Shown here piece by piece: positions 40,836 to 48,117 of a DNA stretch of 64,000 nucleotides. Under the pieces are notes generated by a model. That model was not told the origin of the DNA, ran no database searches, and saw only the letters and a list, made by a program, of their open reading frames with translations. The stretch is from Bin87 sp034423575 (lineage in GTDB: Bacteria > Chloroflexota > Dehalococcoidia > Lucifugimonadales > UBA3495). The stretch covers positions 1 to 64,000 of the forward strand of contig DAOUIF010000050.1 in the NCBI GenBank assembly GCA_034423575.1. The letters are read 5' to 3'. Within the stretch, counting starts at the first letter, position 1. Every line of letters starts with the position of its first letter. Position numbers and translations under genes: made by a program.

Positions 40836-41147
40836 ATGAGCACCCATATCCGCAACAGCGTCATCAACGCCACCCACGCCGTAGCGACCTCCCGCATTCC
40901 GGCCGGCGGCCGACGCATATCCTACCGGGGTTACCTGATCCACGGCGAAGTCCCGTCGATTTGCTACGTGATCTACGGCCGCAACGGATTGGGCCAACTG
41001 ACCGAGTTGGGCGCCACCCGCAGTTTTCCCGATGCCATGAGTTGGGTCGACAAGCACGTGGCAAACATGGAGGGAATGATCCCCGCCGGAACGCCGGCCG
41101 CGACCACCCCACCCCGACCGCACCAAAACCTGCGGGCGGCCGCCTGA
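40836..41147 (+). CDS. Small protein, possibly SOS-regulated, 103 aa
   Basis: A 103-residue soluble protein that I do not recognise. The core (residues 28-75) has GGRRISYRGYLIHGEVPSIC and FPDAMSWVDKHVANM, which suggests a small beta-rich fold with one helix; the C-terminal 25 residues are Ala/Thr/Pro-rich. AGGAG lies 6 bases before the ATG, and the gene has the most consensus-like promoter in the window, overlapped by two LexA-like boxes. That combination suggests a protein that is silent until DNA damage and then made strongly. Function unknown. Confidence 0.6.
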   Translation: MSTHIRNSVINATHAVATSRIPAGGRRISYRGYLIHGEVPSICYVIYGRNGLGQLTELGATRSFPDAMSWVDKHVANMEGMIPAGTPAATTPPRPHQNLRAAA

Positions 41148-41162
41148 GCGTATTTGTCCATA

Positions 41163-41882
41163 ATGATGAACCGACCGGAGACGACCATTGTTTTCCGGCG
41201 GGTGGTGGACCTGACCCACCCGATACACCAGGCCATCCCCGCCTGGCCGGGAGATCCATCGGTGGAATTCGAGACGACTGCCACCATACCGGGAAACGGG
41301 TACTTCCTGCGCCGGTTCAGCATGGGGGAGCACAGCGGCACCCACATTTCGACACCATCCGCATTTTTCGACCAGGGCATCGGGCCGGACAGCATCCCGC
41401 TCGAGGCTCTAGTCGCATCGGCCGTGGTGATTGATTCACGTGACAAAGCGGGCCGGGATCCCGACTACACGCTGACAATGGACGACCTCGCTCTTTGGGA
41501 GTGCGATCACGGCGAAATCCCGGCAGCGTCGATCGTACTGCTGCTCACCGGGTGGCTAGGGTATTGGGACGAACCGCAACGTTTCATCAACCTGGGAGAC
41601 GACGGCCTGATGCACACGCCGGGTTTCGCGCCCGAGACGGTGTCGTTCCTGTTCGACGAGCGTGGCGCAGCTGGTATCGGCACCGATACGCACGGCGTCG
41701 ACCCGGGGAGAGAGACCGAGCTCGAGGCGAGCCGGGCGGCGCTGGGCAGAGGCGCCATCGTGTTGGAATGCCTGAATAACCTCGACCAATTGCCGGCTAC
41801 CGGAGCGACGCTGGTTATCGGGCGCTTGCCGCTGGTGGGCGGCAGCGGCAGCCCGGCCTGCGTGTTGGCGTTGGTCCCGTAA
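41163..41882 (+). CDS. Cyclase/kynurenine formamidase-like hydrolase
   Basis: A 239-residue protein of the metal-dependent cyclase family (PF04199), which includes kynurenine formamidase and isatin hydrolase. It opens VVDLTHPIHQAIPAWPGDPS, has the metal motif GEHSGTHISTP (near residues 56-66) and ends with the GIGTDTHGVDPG and LECLNNLDQLPATGATLVIG segments typical of the family. The metal motif normally reads HxGTHxDxPxH; here the Asp is Ser and the last His is missing, so metal binding may be altered. I chose the ATG at 41163; a second ATG follows at 41166. No good ribosome site is seen. Confidence 0.82.
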   Translation: MMNRPETTIVFRRVVDLTHPIHQAIPAWPGDPSVEFETTATIPGNGYFLRRFSMGEHSGTHISTPSAFFDQGIGPDSIPLEALVASAVVIDSRDKAGRDPDYTLTMDDLALWECDHGEIPAASIVLLLTGWLGYWDEPQRFINLGDDGLMHTPGFAPETVSFLFDERGAAGIGTDTHGVDPGRETELEASRAALGRGAIVLECLNNLDQLPATGATLVIGRLPLVGGSGSPACVLALVP

Positions 41883-41895
41883 ATGGCATGAAAAA

Positions 41896-41943
41896 TCCGC
41901 CGGCGGACCGGGCATGTGTCGCCGCGCCGGATCCGCCGGCGGA
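41896..41943. terminator. Double palindrome between convergent genes
   Basis: The 12-bp palindrome TCCGCCGGCGGA occurs at 41896-41907 and again at 41932-41943. The copies can pair with each other to form a longer stem between the convergent cyclase and GlcG genes, so a shared bidirectional terminator is likely. Confidence 0.5.
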
Positions 41944-41971
41944 GCCCGGGATTACCGGGCAGAATCGGGTC

Positions 41972-42367
41972 TTACAATGCCGCTGCTCCGGCCGCTGCGC
42001 ACTGCTCGTCTTCCTCGCTGGTGCCGCCACCGACACCGCAGGCGCCGACCACTGAGCCGTCCTGCGAGATGGGTACGGCGCCCTGGCCGAAGATCATCTC
42101 CGCGCCGGAACGCTCCCGGATACCGGCCGGCGTGGGCGCGGTGGCCCGGTCCTGCATCTCGCCGCTGGGTCGTCCGAAGGCAGCCGACGCCACCGCCTTG
42201 CCCTGGCAGCCGTAGGCCGACGCCCAGATCGCTCCGTCCATGCGTTGCAAGCCGATGAGGCGTCCGCCCGGGTCCACCACGGCCACGCTGATCTTGATGT
42301 TGAGCTCGTTAGCCTGGGCGATGGCCGCCGCCATGATCCGGTTGCTGTCCGCAAGTGTCAATGCCAT
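41972..42367 (-). CDS. GlcG/HbpS-family protein
   Basis: A 131-residue protein of the GlcG/HbpS (DUF336) family. Family features are the opening LTLADSNRIMAAAIAQANEL, the VAVVDPGGRLIGLQRMDGA strand pair and GAVPISQDGSVVGACGVGGG. Members bind haem or act beside glycolate and diol utilisation; a general function is not settled. It is a single gene, convergent with the cyclase and divergent from hisF. Confidence 0.9.
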   Translation of the reverse strand: MALTLADSNRIMAAAIAQANELNIKISVAVVDPGGRLIGLQRMDGAIWASAYGCQGKAVASAAFGRPSGEMQDRATAPTPAGIRERSGAEMIFGQGAVPISQDGSVVGACGVGGGTSEEDEQCAAAGAAAL

Positions 42368-42485
42368 GTTTTGCCTCCTGTGTGCAATCGGCCTGAGGCC
42401 GTTGATCCGGAAACCATCATAGATGCCGGCCCAGTGCCCGGCAACAAGGATTCGCGCCGTCGCGACCGGCGATTCGGACGCCGGA

Positions 42486-42494
42486 TGCTATACT
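42486..42494 (+). promoter_or_regulatory. Extended -10 before hisF
   Basis: TGC-TATACT, 36 bases before the GTG start at 42531; leader of about 30 bases. Confidence 0.6.
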
Positions 42495-42530
42495 GTCCGG
42501 GCAATACGGAACCAAACGCCTGAGCCCGCC

Positions 42531-43340
42531 GTGCTGACCCGCCGCATCATACCCTGCCTGGACGTTGACGCCGGCCGGGTTGTTAAAGGCACGAGTTTCG
42601 TGAACCTTCGAGACGCCGGCGACCCAGCGGAGCTGGCGGCGCGGTACGACGAGGAAGGCGCGGACGAGCTGGTCTTCCTGGACATCACCGCCAGCAGCGA
42701 TTCCCGGGACACCATGGTGGACGTAGTCCGGAGCGTATCCGAGCAGGTGTTCATACCGCTGACCGTGGGGGGCGGCATCCGCTCGATTGAAGATGTGCGC
42801 CGCATGTTGAACGCCGGAGCCGACAAGGTCTCAGTCAACACCGCGGCCATCAACACCCCCGAGTTGGTTTCCGAAGGCGCGGCCCAGTTCGGCAGCCAGT
42901 GTATCGTCACCGCCATCGACGCCCGCCGAGTCGTGCCGGGCGAAGAATTCCCGACGCCTCGGGACGCTTCACTTGCGGTGGACGGCAACTCCGGATGGCA
43001 GGTCTTCACCCACGGCGGACGCAACCCCACCGGCCTGGACGCCGTGAAATGGGCAGAGCGAACAGTTGCCCTGGGTTCGGGCGAAATCCTGCTGACCAGC
43101 ATGGACGAAGACGGGCAGCAGGGTGGTTACGACCTGCAACTGACCCGCGCCATATCCCGGGCAGTCCCGGTTCCCGTGATCGCCAGCGGAGGAGCCGGCA
43201 CCCTGGAGCACCTGCACGACGCTTTCACCGAAGGCGAGGCCGACGCGGTCCTGGCGGCAAGCATCTTCCATTTCGGGACTTACTCGATCGCCCAGGCCAA
43301 GGAGTACCTGGCGGCCTGCGGCGTTCCGATGAGAATCTAA
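42531..43340 (+). CDS. hisF: Imidazole glycerol phosphate synthase, cyclase subunit
   Basis: A 269-residue TIM barrel that, with the HisH glutaminase, makes imidazole glycerol phosphate and AICAR in histidine synthesis. Catalytic Asp in RRIIPCLDVDAGRVVKG (near residue 11) and in the second half, LLTSMDEDGQQGGYD, are both present. The start is the GTG at 42531, where homology begins; upstream codons do not fit. HisH is not in the window. A HAD phosphatase gene and hisIE follow. Confidence 0.96.
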   Translation: MLTRRIIPCLDVDAGRVVKGTSFVNLRDAGDPAELAARYDEEGADELVFLDITASSDSRDTMVDVVRSVSEQVFIPLTVGGGIRSIEDVRRMLNAGADKVSVNTAAINTPELVSEGAAQFGSQCIVTAIDARRVVPGEEFPTPRDASLAVDGNSGWQVFTHGGRNPTGLDAVKWAERTVALGSGEILLTSMDEDGQQGGYDLQLTRAISRAVPVPVIASGGAGTLEHLHDAFTEGEADAVLAASIFHFGTYSIAQAKEYLAACGVPMRI

Positions 43341-43370
43341 CTCCGGCCGACACACGGAGTAAGGAACCTG

Positions 43371-44072
43371 ATGAGCGCTATCACCACAGTGATCTTCGAC
43401 ATGTTCAACACGATAGCGCAGGACGGGACCGACCTGTGGCGTCAGACGTTCCAGGCGATCATCGAGGAACAGCAACTGGATACCACCCCGGAAGAATTGC
43501 GGTACGCCTGGGACTATGGTGCCGGCAATTTCCGCGACCGGAGGACAGCGCCGGGCGCGGAGTTCGAGTCATACCTCGACGGCTGGGCCCACGCCTTCGC
43601 CGAGGCCTTCCAGGAGCTGAACCTGGAAGGAGACGCCAAGGCGGCTTCACAGAAATCGATTGACGACCTGGGCACCCGGCCGCTTTACCCGGAGGCGACG
43701 GAAGCATTGTCGATTTTGGGTCAGTCCCACCTGCTGGCGGTGATCTCGAACGCCGACGACGCCTATCTCAATCCGGTAGTGTCGCGGATACCGGTGCGGA
43801 TGGGAGCAGTCATTTCGTCCGAATCCCTGCGGTGCTACAAACCCGACCGACGGCTGTTCGACGCGGCGGTGAGCCAACTTGGGGTGCAACCATCGGAGTG
43901 CGCTTATGTAGGCGATCGTCAGTTCGAGGATGTAATGGGCTCGCGAACGGTGGGCATGACCGCCATATGGATCAACCGCGCCGGAAGCCCGGCAGACCCA
44001 GATCTGCCCACGCCAGACGCGGAGATACGAGATCTGCTGGAACTGCCCGACGTCCTGGCCAGGCTGGGATAG
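43371..44072 (+). CDS. HAD-family hydrolase
   Basis: A 233-residue haloacid dehalogenase-type hydrolase. Motif I is IFDMFNTI with nucleophile Asp10, motif II is in LAVISNADD, motif III is the Lys of CYKPDRRLF and motif IV is YVGDRQFEDVMGS. A four-helix cap lies at about residues 18-95. It sits between hisF and hisIE, 30 and 22 bases from them, and so is likely in a histidine operon. It could be the histidinol-phosphate phosphatase, a step often filled by unrelated HAD enzymes; this is inferred from position. Confidence 0.88.
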   Translation: MSAITTVIFDMFNTIAQDGTDLWRQTFQAIIEEQQLDTTPEELRYAWDYGAGNFRDRRTAPGAEFESYLDGWAHAFAEAFQELNLEGDAKAASQKSIDDLGTRPLYPEATEALSILGQSHLLAVISNADDAYLNPVVSRIPVRMGAVISSESLRCYKPDRRLFDAAVSQLGVQPSECAYVGDRQFEDVMGSRTVGMTAIWINRAGSPADPDLPTPDAEIRDLLELPDVLARLG

Positions 44073-44094
44073 TTGTTAGACCACGGAGGAAATG

Positions 44095-44718
44095 ATGAGC
44101 GAAGTGAAACTGGACGATAAAGGGTTGGTACCCGCGATCGCGCAGGACATCAACACCGGCCAGGTGCTGATGCTGGGGTACATGAACCCCGGCTCGCTCA
44201 AGCGGACCGTGGAAGGCACCCAGGTGTGGTTCTATAGTCGCAGCCAGGAGGATCTGTGGCACAAGGGCGAGGTGTCCGGAAATTACCTGAACCTGCGGGA
44301 GTGGTATGTCGATTGCGACGGCGACACCATTCTGCTCAAGGTGGAGCCGGACGGCCCAGCCTGCCATACCGGGGAAATTTCGTGCTTCTACACGAAAATG
44401 GAAGACCTGCCCGAAGACTATGTCAGCTCCGACGGCGGGCCTCGAGTATTGGATGAGTTGTTCGCTGTGATCAAGGACCGGCAGCGGGATATGCCCGAAG
44501 GCAGCTACACCGCCAAACTCCTGGCGGAAGGCACCAGCCGAGTGGGACAGAAGGTGATCGAAGAGGCCGGAGAGGCCGCGCTGGCGGCGGCCACGGGAGA
44601 GACGGAGAACCTGCCGGCAGAGATCGCAGACCTGCTATATCACACCTTGACGCTGATGGCGTCCGCCGGCGTGTCGCCCAGAGCGGTGTGGGAGGAGCTT
44701 CGGTCCCGACGGAGCTAG
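44095..44718 (+). CDS. hisIE: HisIE bifunctional enzyme
   Basis: A 207-residue fusion of phosphoribosyl-AMP cyclohydrolase (residues 1-110, with DCDGDTILLKVEPDGPACHT and the zinc Cys residues) and phosphoribosyl-ATP pyrophosphatase (about 118-205, with LLAEGTSRVGQKVIEEAGEA). These are the second and third steps of histidine synthesis. Of two adjacent ATGs I prefer 44095, because GGAGGA ends four bases before it. Its TAG stop shares the palindrome CTAG with the stop of the convergent cyanophycinase-like gene. Confidence 0.95.
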   Translation: MSEVKLDDKGLVPAIAQDINTGQVLMLGYMNPGSLKRTVEGTQVWFYSRSQEDLWHKGEVSGNYLNLREWYVDCDGDTILLKVEPDGPACHTGEISCFYTKMEDLPEDYVSSDGGPRVLDELFAVIKDRQRDMPEGSYTAKLLAEGTSRVGQKVIEEAGEAALAAATGETENLPAEIADLLYHTLTLMASAGVSPRAVWEELRSRRS

Positions 44719-45425
44719 GACACCGGGCCGTTGACCGTCAGATCAGAGACTCGCTCTCCGGCGGCGTAACGGCGCCATTCCCCGGACCGGTACACCGTGA
44801 TGTTGCCCGCTCCCAATGCGGTAGCGCCGTCGGCATCCAGGAGCACGCCGGATCCGCCATCGATGCCCAGGACGGTGAGCCCAACGGTGGCGGAGCCGGA
44901 TAGCTGCTCGGTTACCGAGCTGGGGTCGCTGCGCTCGTGGTGCGGCAGGACCATTACGTCGGGCACGATATCCAGGGCCGGTGACACAGGCGAACCGGAC
45001 GAGGGGCGGCGCATCGCCGATCCGAGCACCATGGCTCCGGCGCTGGAGCCGGCCCAGATCGCGCCCGCGTCGCACGCGTCATTGACGGCGGCGAGCAGGG
45101 GGGACCCGGCAAGCACGGAATGCAGGTGCTCCGGGCTGCCCCCGGTGAAGTAGATGATGTGGGCGCCGTCCAGTTGCGCAATGAGACGCGGGTTTTCGGC
45201 GTCCTCGCGGCGCACCACATCGACGCCGTGTGCCGACGCCCCCAGGCCGGTGAAGTGGCGCACACCATTGCTCGCCGCGAGGCCGGGGTTCTCAAAGGCG
45301 GCGGCCGTTGGTACGATGGCAACGTGGGGAGTCGCCGTTCCTGCAGCCTCGAGGACGTGACGATCCATGCCGGCGCAGGACGCCCGAAACTCGTCACCCC
45401 CGACCAACAGGATCCGCTTAGCCAC
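44715..45425 (-). CDS. Cyanophycinase-like S51 peptidase
   Basis: A 236-residue serine peptidase of family S51 (cyanophycinase, PepE). The nucleophile is Ser128 in WAGSSAGAMVLG, the fold opens with ILLVGGDEFRASC, and IIYFTGGSPEHLHS precedes the nucleophile by 30 residues as in the family. It should cleave beta-aspartyl or cyanophycin-like peptides; no cyanophycin synthetase is present here. I take the GTG at 45423-45425 because GGAGG lies 9 bases before it; an ATG nine codons upstream is the alternative. No signal peptide is seen. Confidence 0.85.
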   Translation of the reverse strand: MAKRILLVGGDEFRASCAGMDRHVLEAAGTATPHVAIVPTAAAFENPGLAASNGVRHFTGLGASAHGVDVVRREDAENPRLIAQLDGAHIIYFTGGSPEHLHSVLAGSPLLAAVNDACDAGAIWAGSSAGAMVLGSAMRRPSSGSPVSPALDIVPDVMVLPHHERSDPSSVTEQLSGSATVGLTVLGIDGGSGVLLDADGATALGAGNITVYRSGEWRRYAAGERVSDLTVNGPVS

Positions 45426-45474
45426 CTTTTCGCGCCTCCGTTTCCAAGCCAATTCACGCTCAGGAGAATCGGCG

Positions 45475-45876
45475 ATGTTCGAGTTTATACATCACGTCCG
45501 AATCCTTGTCCATGACGCGGACGCCATGGCCGCGTACATCGAGGAGAACTTTGGCATCACACCGGAGAAGATCGAGGTGTTCCCGGCCCGGGGCATGAAA
45601 AATGCCGTTTACAAGGTGGGCCAGACCAACGTGGAATTCACCGAGCCATTGGATCCCAACTCGGCCATGGGCGAGTACCTGAAGACTTTTGGACCGGGCC
45701 CGTACCACCTGGCATTCGGCGTATCGGACATCGCCGAGAAAGCGGCCGCGCTGGCAGATAAGGGGAACGAGATGCGTGGCCAAAACGGCATGTCCCGCAG
45801 CGCTGAGGGTTACATGACCGCCAATATCGCCGCCGCCAGCGCCTTGGGGTATCCGTTCCAAATCGCGGAAGGATAG
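45475..45876 (+). CDS. VOC (glyoxalase) superfamily protein
   Basis: A 133-residue protein of the vicinal-oxygen-chelate fold with two beta-alpha-beta-beta-beta units. Candidate metal residues are the His of FIHHVRILVHD near the N-terminus, the Glu of NVEFTEPLD, and the His of YHLAFGVSD, the pattern of methylmalonyl-CoA epimerase and glyoxalase I. AGGAG lies 8 bases before the ATG. It is divergent from the S51 peptidase. The substrate cannot be told from sequence. Confidence 0.82.
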   Translation: MFEFIHHVRILVHDADAMAAYIEENFGITPEKIEVFPARGMKNAVYKVGQTNVEFTEPLDPNSAMGEYLKTFGPGPYHLAFGVSDIAEKAAALADKGNEMRGQNGMSRSAEGYMTANIAAASALGYPFQIAEG

Positions 45877-46049
45877 CCGCGCCGGGCCAGTTGGGGTTGC
45901 GGAATTTATCACCCACGTCCCGCCTGCGCGTCTCCCTACGGGCGTTCTCCGTTCGACGCCTGATCGCCGGTTCCGGGGCTCCGCGCGAAACGGAGCAGTA
46001 AGCCGGTTGGCCCAAAGTCGCGGTAGCCGGGACGGGAAATCCACCCGGA

Positions 46050-46058
46050 TGCTACCAT
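46050..46058 (+). promoter_or_regulatory. Extended -10 before argS
   Basis: TGC-TACCAT, 41 bases before the argS ATG at 46100. Confidence 0.5.
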
Positions 46059-46099
46059 GTACAACCGAGCGCAATCTTTTTCCGAGTTGGACGAGCACC

Positions 46100-47791
46100 A
46101 TGTTAGTGAAAGACACCGTAGCCGCAATTGTCGCCACCGCCCTGGAGCAGGCCAACCGTGACGGGGTGATCAACGCAGACGCCGCCCCGGACATTGAGAT
46201 TGAACGGCCCAACAATCCGGATCACGGAGATTTCGCCACCAATCTTCCCCTTCGTCTGGCGCGAGCGGCGCGGTCTAATCCCATGCAATTAGCGCAGCTG
46301 ATTGCGGAGCGTATCCAACCGGGTTCGGAGATCGCCAGCGTGGAGGCAGCCCAGCCCGGGTTCATCAACTTCAGGCTCAGCGACCAATGGCTCCAGCGGC
46401 AGGTTGAGACCGTCATCGCCGCCGGCGACGGTTTCGGGTCCGCGGAAGCGGGGGCCGGCCGGAAGGTGATGGTCGAATTCGTCAGCGTCAACCCAACGGG
46501 CCCGGTCCACGTCGGTCACACCCGGGGAGCGGTGCTGGGAAGCGCGTTGGCGAACACCATGCAGGCGGCCGGGTACGAAGTCACTCGCGAGTATTACATC
46601 AACGATGCCGGTTCCCAGATGGAGGCGTTTTATCGCTCGGTATGGACCCGTTACCAGCAGGCCCTGGGCCGGGAGGCCCAGATGCCGGAGAACGGCTACC
46701 AGGGGGACTACATCGCGGACATTGCGGCGGAAATCATCGAGATGGAGGGGCCGGGACTGCTGGAACTGCCGGAGCCGGCAGCCGTCCGCAGGATCGGGGA
46801 AATCGCGCGGGAGAAGATGGTCTCCCTGATCCGCGATGACCTGGACGCCATCGGCGTGAACTTCGACAACTGGTTCAGCGAGCGCTGGCTGTTCCTGAAC
46901 GAAGACACACCCACCAGCGACTACGACCGGGCCATGGCCCGGTTACGCGAGGGCGGGCACCTGGCGGAACGGAGCGGCGCCCTCTGGTTCAATTCCATTG
47001 CCCTGGGGGACGACCGGGATAATGTGGTGGTGCGTTCGTCGGGCGAACCCACGTATTTTGCATCGGACATCGCTTACCACTACAACAAGTTCAGCGGGCG
47101 CGGGTTCGACCGGGTAATCGATATCTGGGGCGCGGACCACCAGGGCCATGTGCCCCGGATGAAGGCGGCGGTTTCAGCATTGGGCGTTGAGCCGGAAAAC
47201 CTCACCGTGCTGATATCCCAGATGGTGACGCTCAAGCGCGGGAACGAAACGGTGCGCGCCTCGAAGCGTACGGGCGATTTCGTCACACTGCGTGAGCTGG
47301 TGGACGAGGTGGGGATGGACGCCTGTCGCTACTTCTTCCTGGCGCGGGCCGCGTCCACCCAGATGGAATTCGATCTGGAACTGGCTACGCGTGAATCATC
47401 GGAGAATCCGGTGTACTACGTGCAGTACGCTCACGCGCGTAACGCCAGCATCCTCAGCCTGGCCGCCGAGCGGGGCATCGACTTCTCCGGCGGGGAGGTG
47501 TCGCTGCTGACCCACCCCAACGAGCTGGCGCTGATACGCACCATGCTGCGGTTGTCCGAGCTGATCGTCCAGGTGGCGGAAAACCTGGAGCCACACCACC
47601 TGCCGCATTACGCGATGGAATTGGCGACGGCATTCCACCACTTTTATGAAAACTGCCGGGTGATCTCGGCCAACCCCGAGGACAACGAACTGACGCTGGC
47701 GCGGCTCAAGCTGGTAGCCGCGGCGCAGGTGGTGTTCCGGCGGACGCTGACCCTGATGGGGATGTCCGCCCCGGAACGCATGGAGCGATAG
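46100..47791 (+). CDS. argS: Arginyl-tRNA synthetase
   Basis: A 563-residue class I synthetase that charges tRNA-Arg. The Add-1 domain opens VAAIVATALEQANRDG; the HIGH motif is in NPTGPVHVGHTRG near residue 135; the C-terminal anticodon domain holds YYVQYAHARNASIL and PHHLPHYAMELATAFHHFYENC, both hallmarks of ArgRS. The ATG at 46100 gives the usual length; an upstream frame is not homologous. No canonical KMSKS is present, which is common in this enzyme. Confidence 0.97.
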   Translation: MLVKDTVAAIVATALEQANRDGVINADAAPDIEIERPNNPDHGDFATNLPLRLARAARSNPMQLAQLIAERIQPGSEIASVEAAQPGFINFRLSDQWLQRQVETVIAAGDGFGSAEAGAGRKVMVEFVSVNPTGPVHVGHTRGAVLGSALANTMQAAGYEVTREYYINDAGSQMEAFYRSVWTRYQQALGREAQMPENGYQGDYIADIAAEIIEMEGPGLLELPEPAAVRRIGEIAREKMVSLIRDDLDAIGVNFDNWFSERWLFLNEDTPTSDYDRAMARLREGGHLAERSGALWFNSIALGDDRDNVVVRSSGEPTYFASDIAYHYNKFSGRGFDRVIDIWGADHQGHVPRMKAAVSALGVEPENLTVLISQMVTLKRGNETVRASKRTGDFVTLRELVDEVGMDACRYFFLARAASTQMEFDLELATRESSENPVYYVQYAHARNASILSLAAERGIDFSGGEVSLLTHPNELALIRTMLRLSELIVQVAENLEPHHLPHYAMELATAFHHFYENCRVISANPEDNELTLARLKLVAAAQVVFRRTLTLMGMSAPERMER

Positions 47792-48117
47792 TTGGCGCAC
47801 ACCGGTGTTCCGGGGAGTCATGCAGCCTCTCGGTGCAAGCTGCGTGTCCGGCGGGGCACGTGTACTGGACTGTAGATGACTCCAAGTAGCCAGACACTGG
47901 TGACGCCGGCTCGAATAGCCCCAAAACGCTGATTTCGGGGCCGCGTCAGCGTTGCCCATAACAAGTTTTAGGTGTATATTGCGAGCCCTATGCTATCCGA
48001 TTCCATAATCGCATCCGGGTTCGTAGCGGATGCCGTGACCCCTTGCGATTCTCGTAGCCCGGCTTACTCCACGTGGAGCGCGATGTCGGCCAGCCCCACC
48101 CTGCGTAAGGGTCGATA
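47792..48117. other. Intergenic region with promoter and hairpins
   Basis: A 326-base gap. It contains an inverted repeat AACGCTGA (47925-47932) with TCAGCGTT (47946-47953) that may end argS transcription, a promoter at 47952-47980, and a leader hairpin GCATCC...GGATGC near 48008-48030. A GGCTCGAATAGCC sequence near 47908 looks slightly like a tRNA T arm, but no tRNA cloverleaf fits. Confidence 0.45.
47952..47980 (+). promoter_or_regulatory. Promoter of ABC exporter operon
   Basis: TTGCCC (47952-47957), 17-base spacer, TATATT (47975-47980). The leader to the ATG at 48118 would be about 130 bases. Confidence 0.5.

Noticed and set aside
47905..47925. T-arm-like sequence suggesting a tRNA
   Set aside because: No acceptor, D or anticodon stem can be built around it; the stretch fits a hairpin between genes better.
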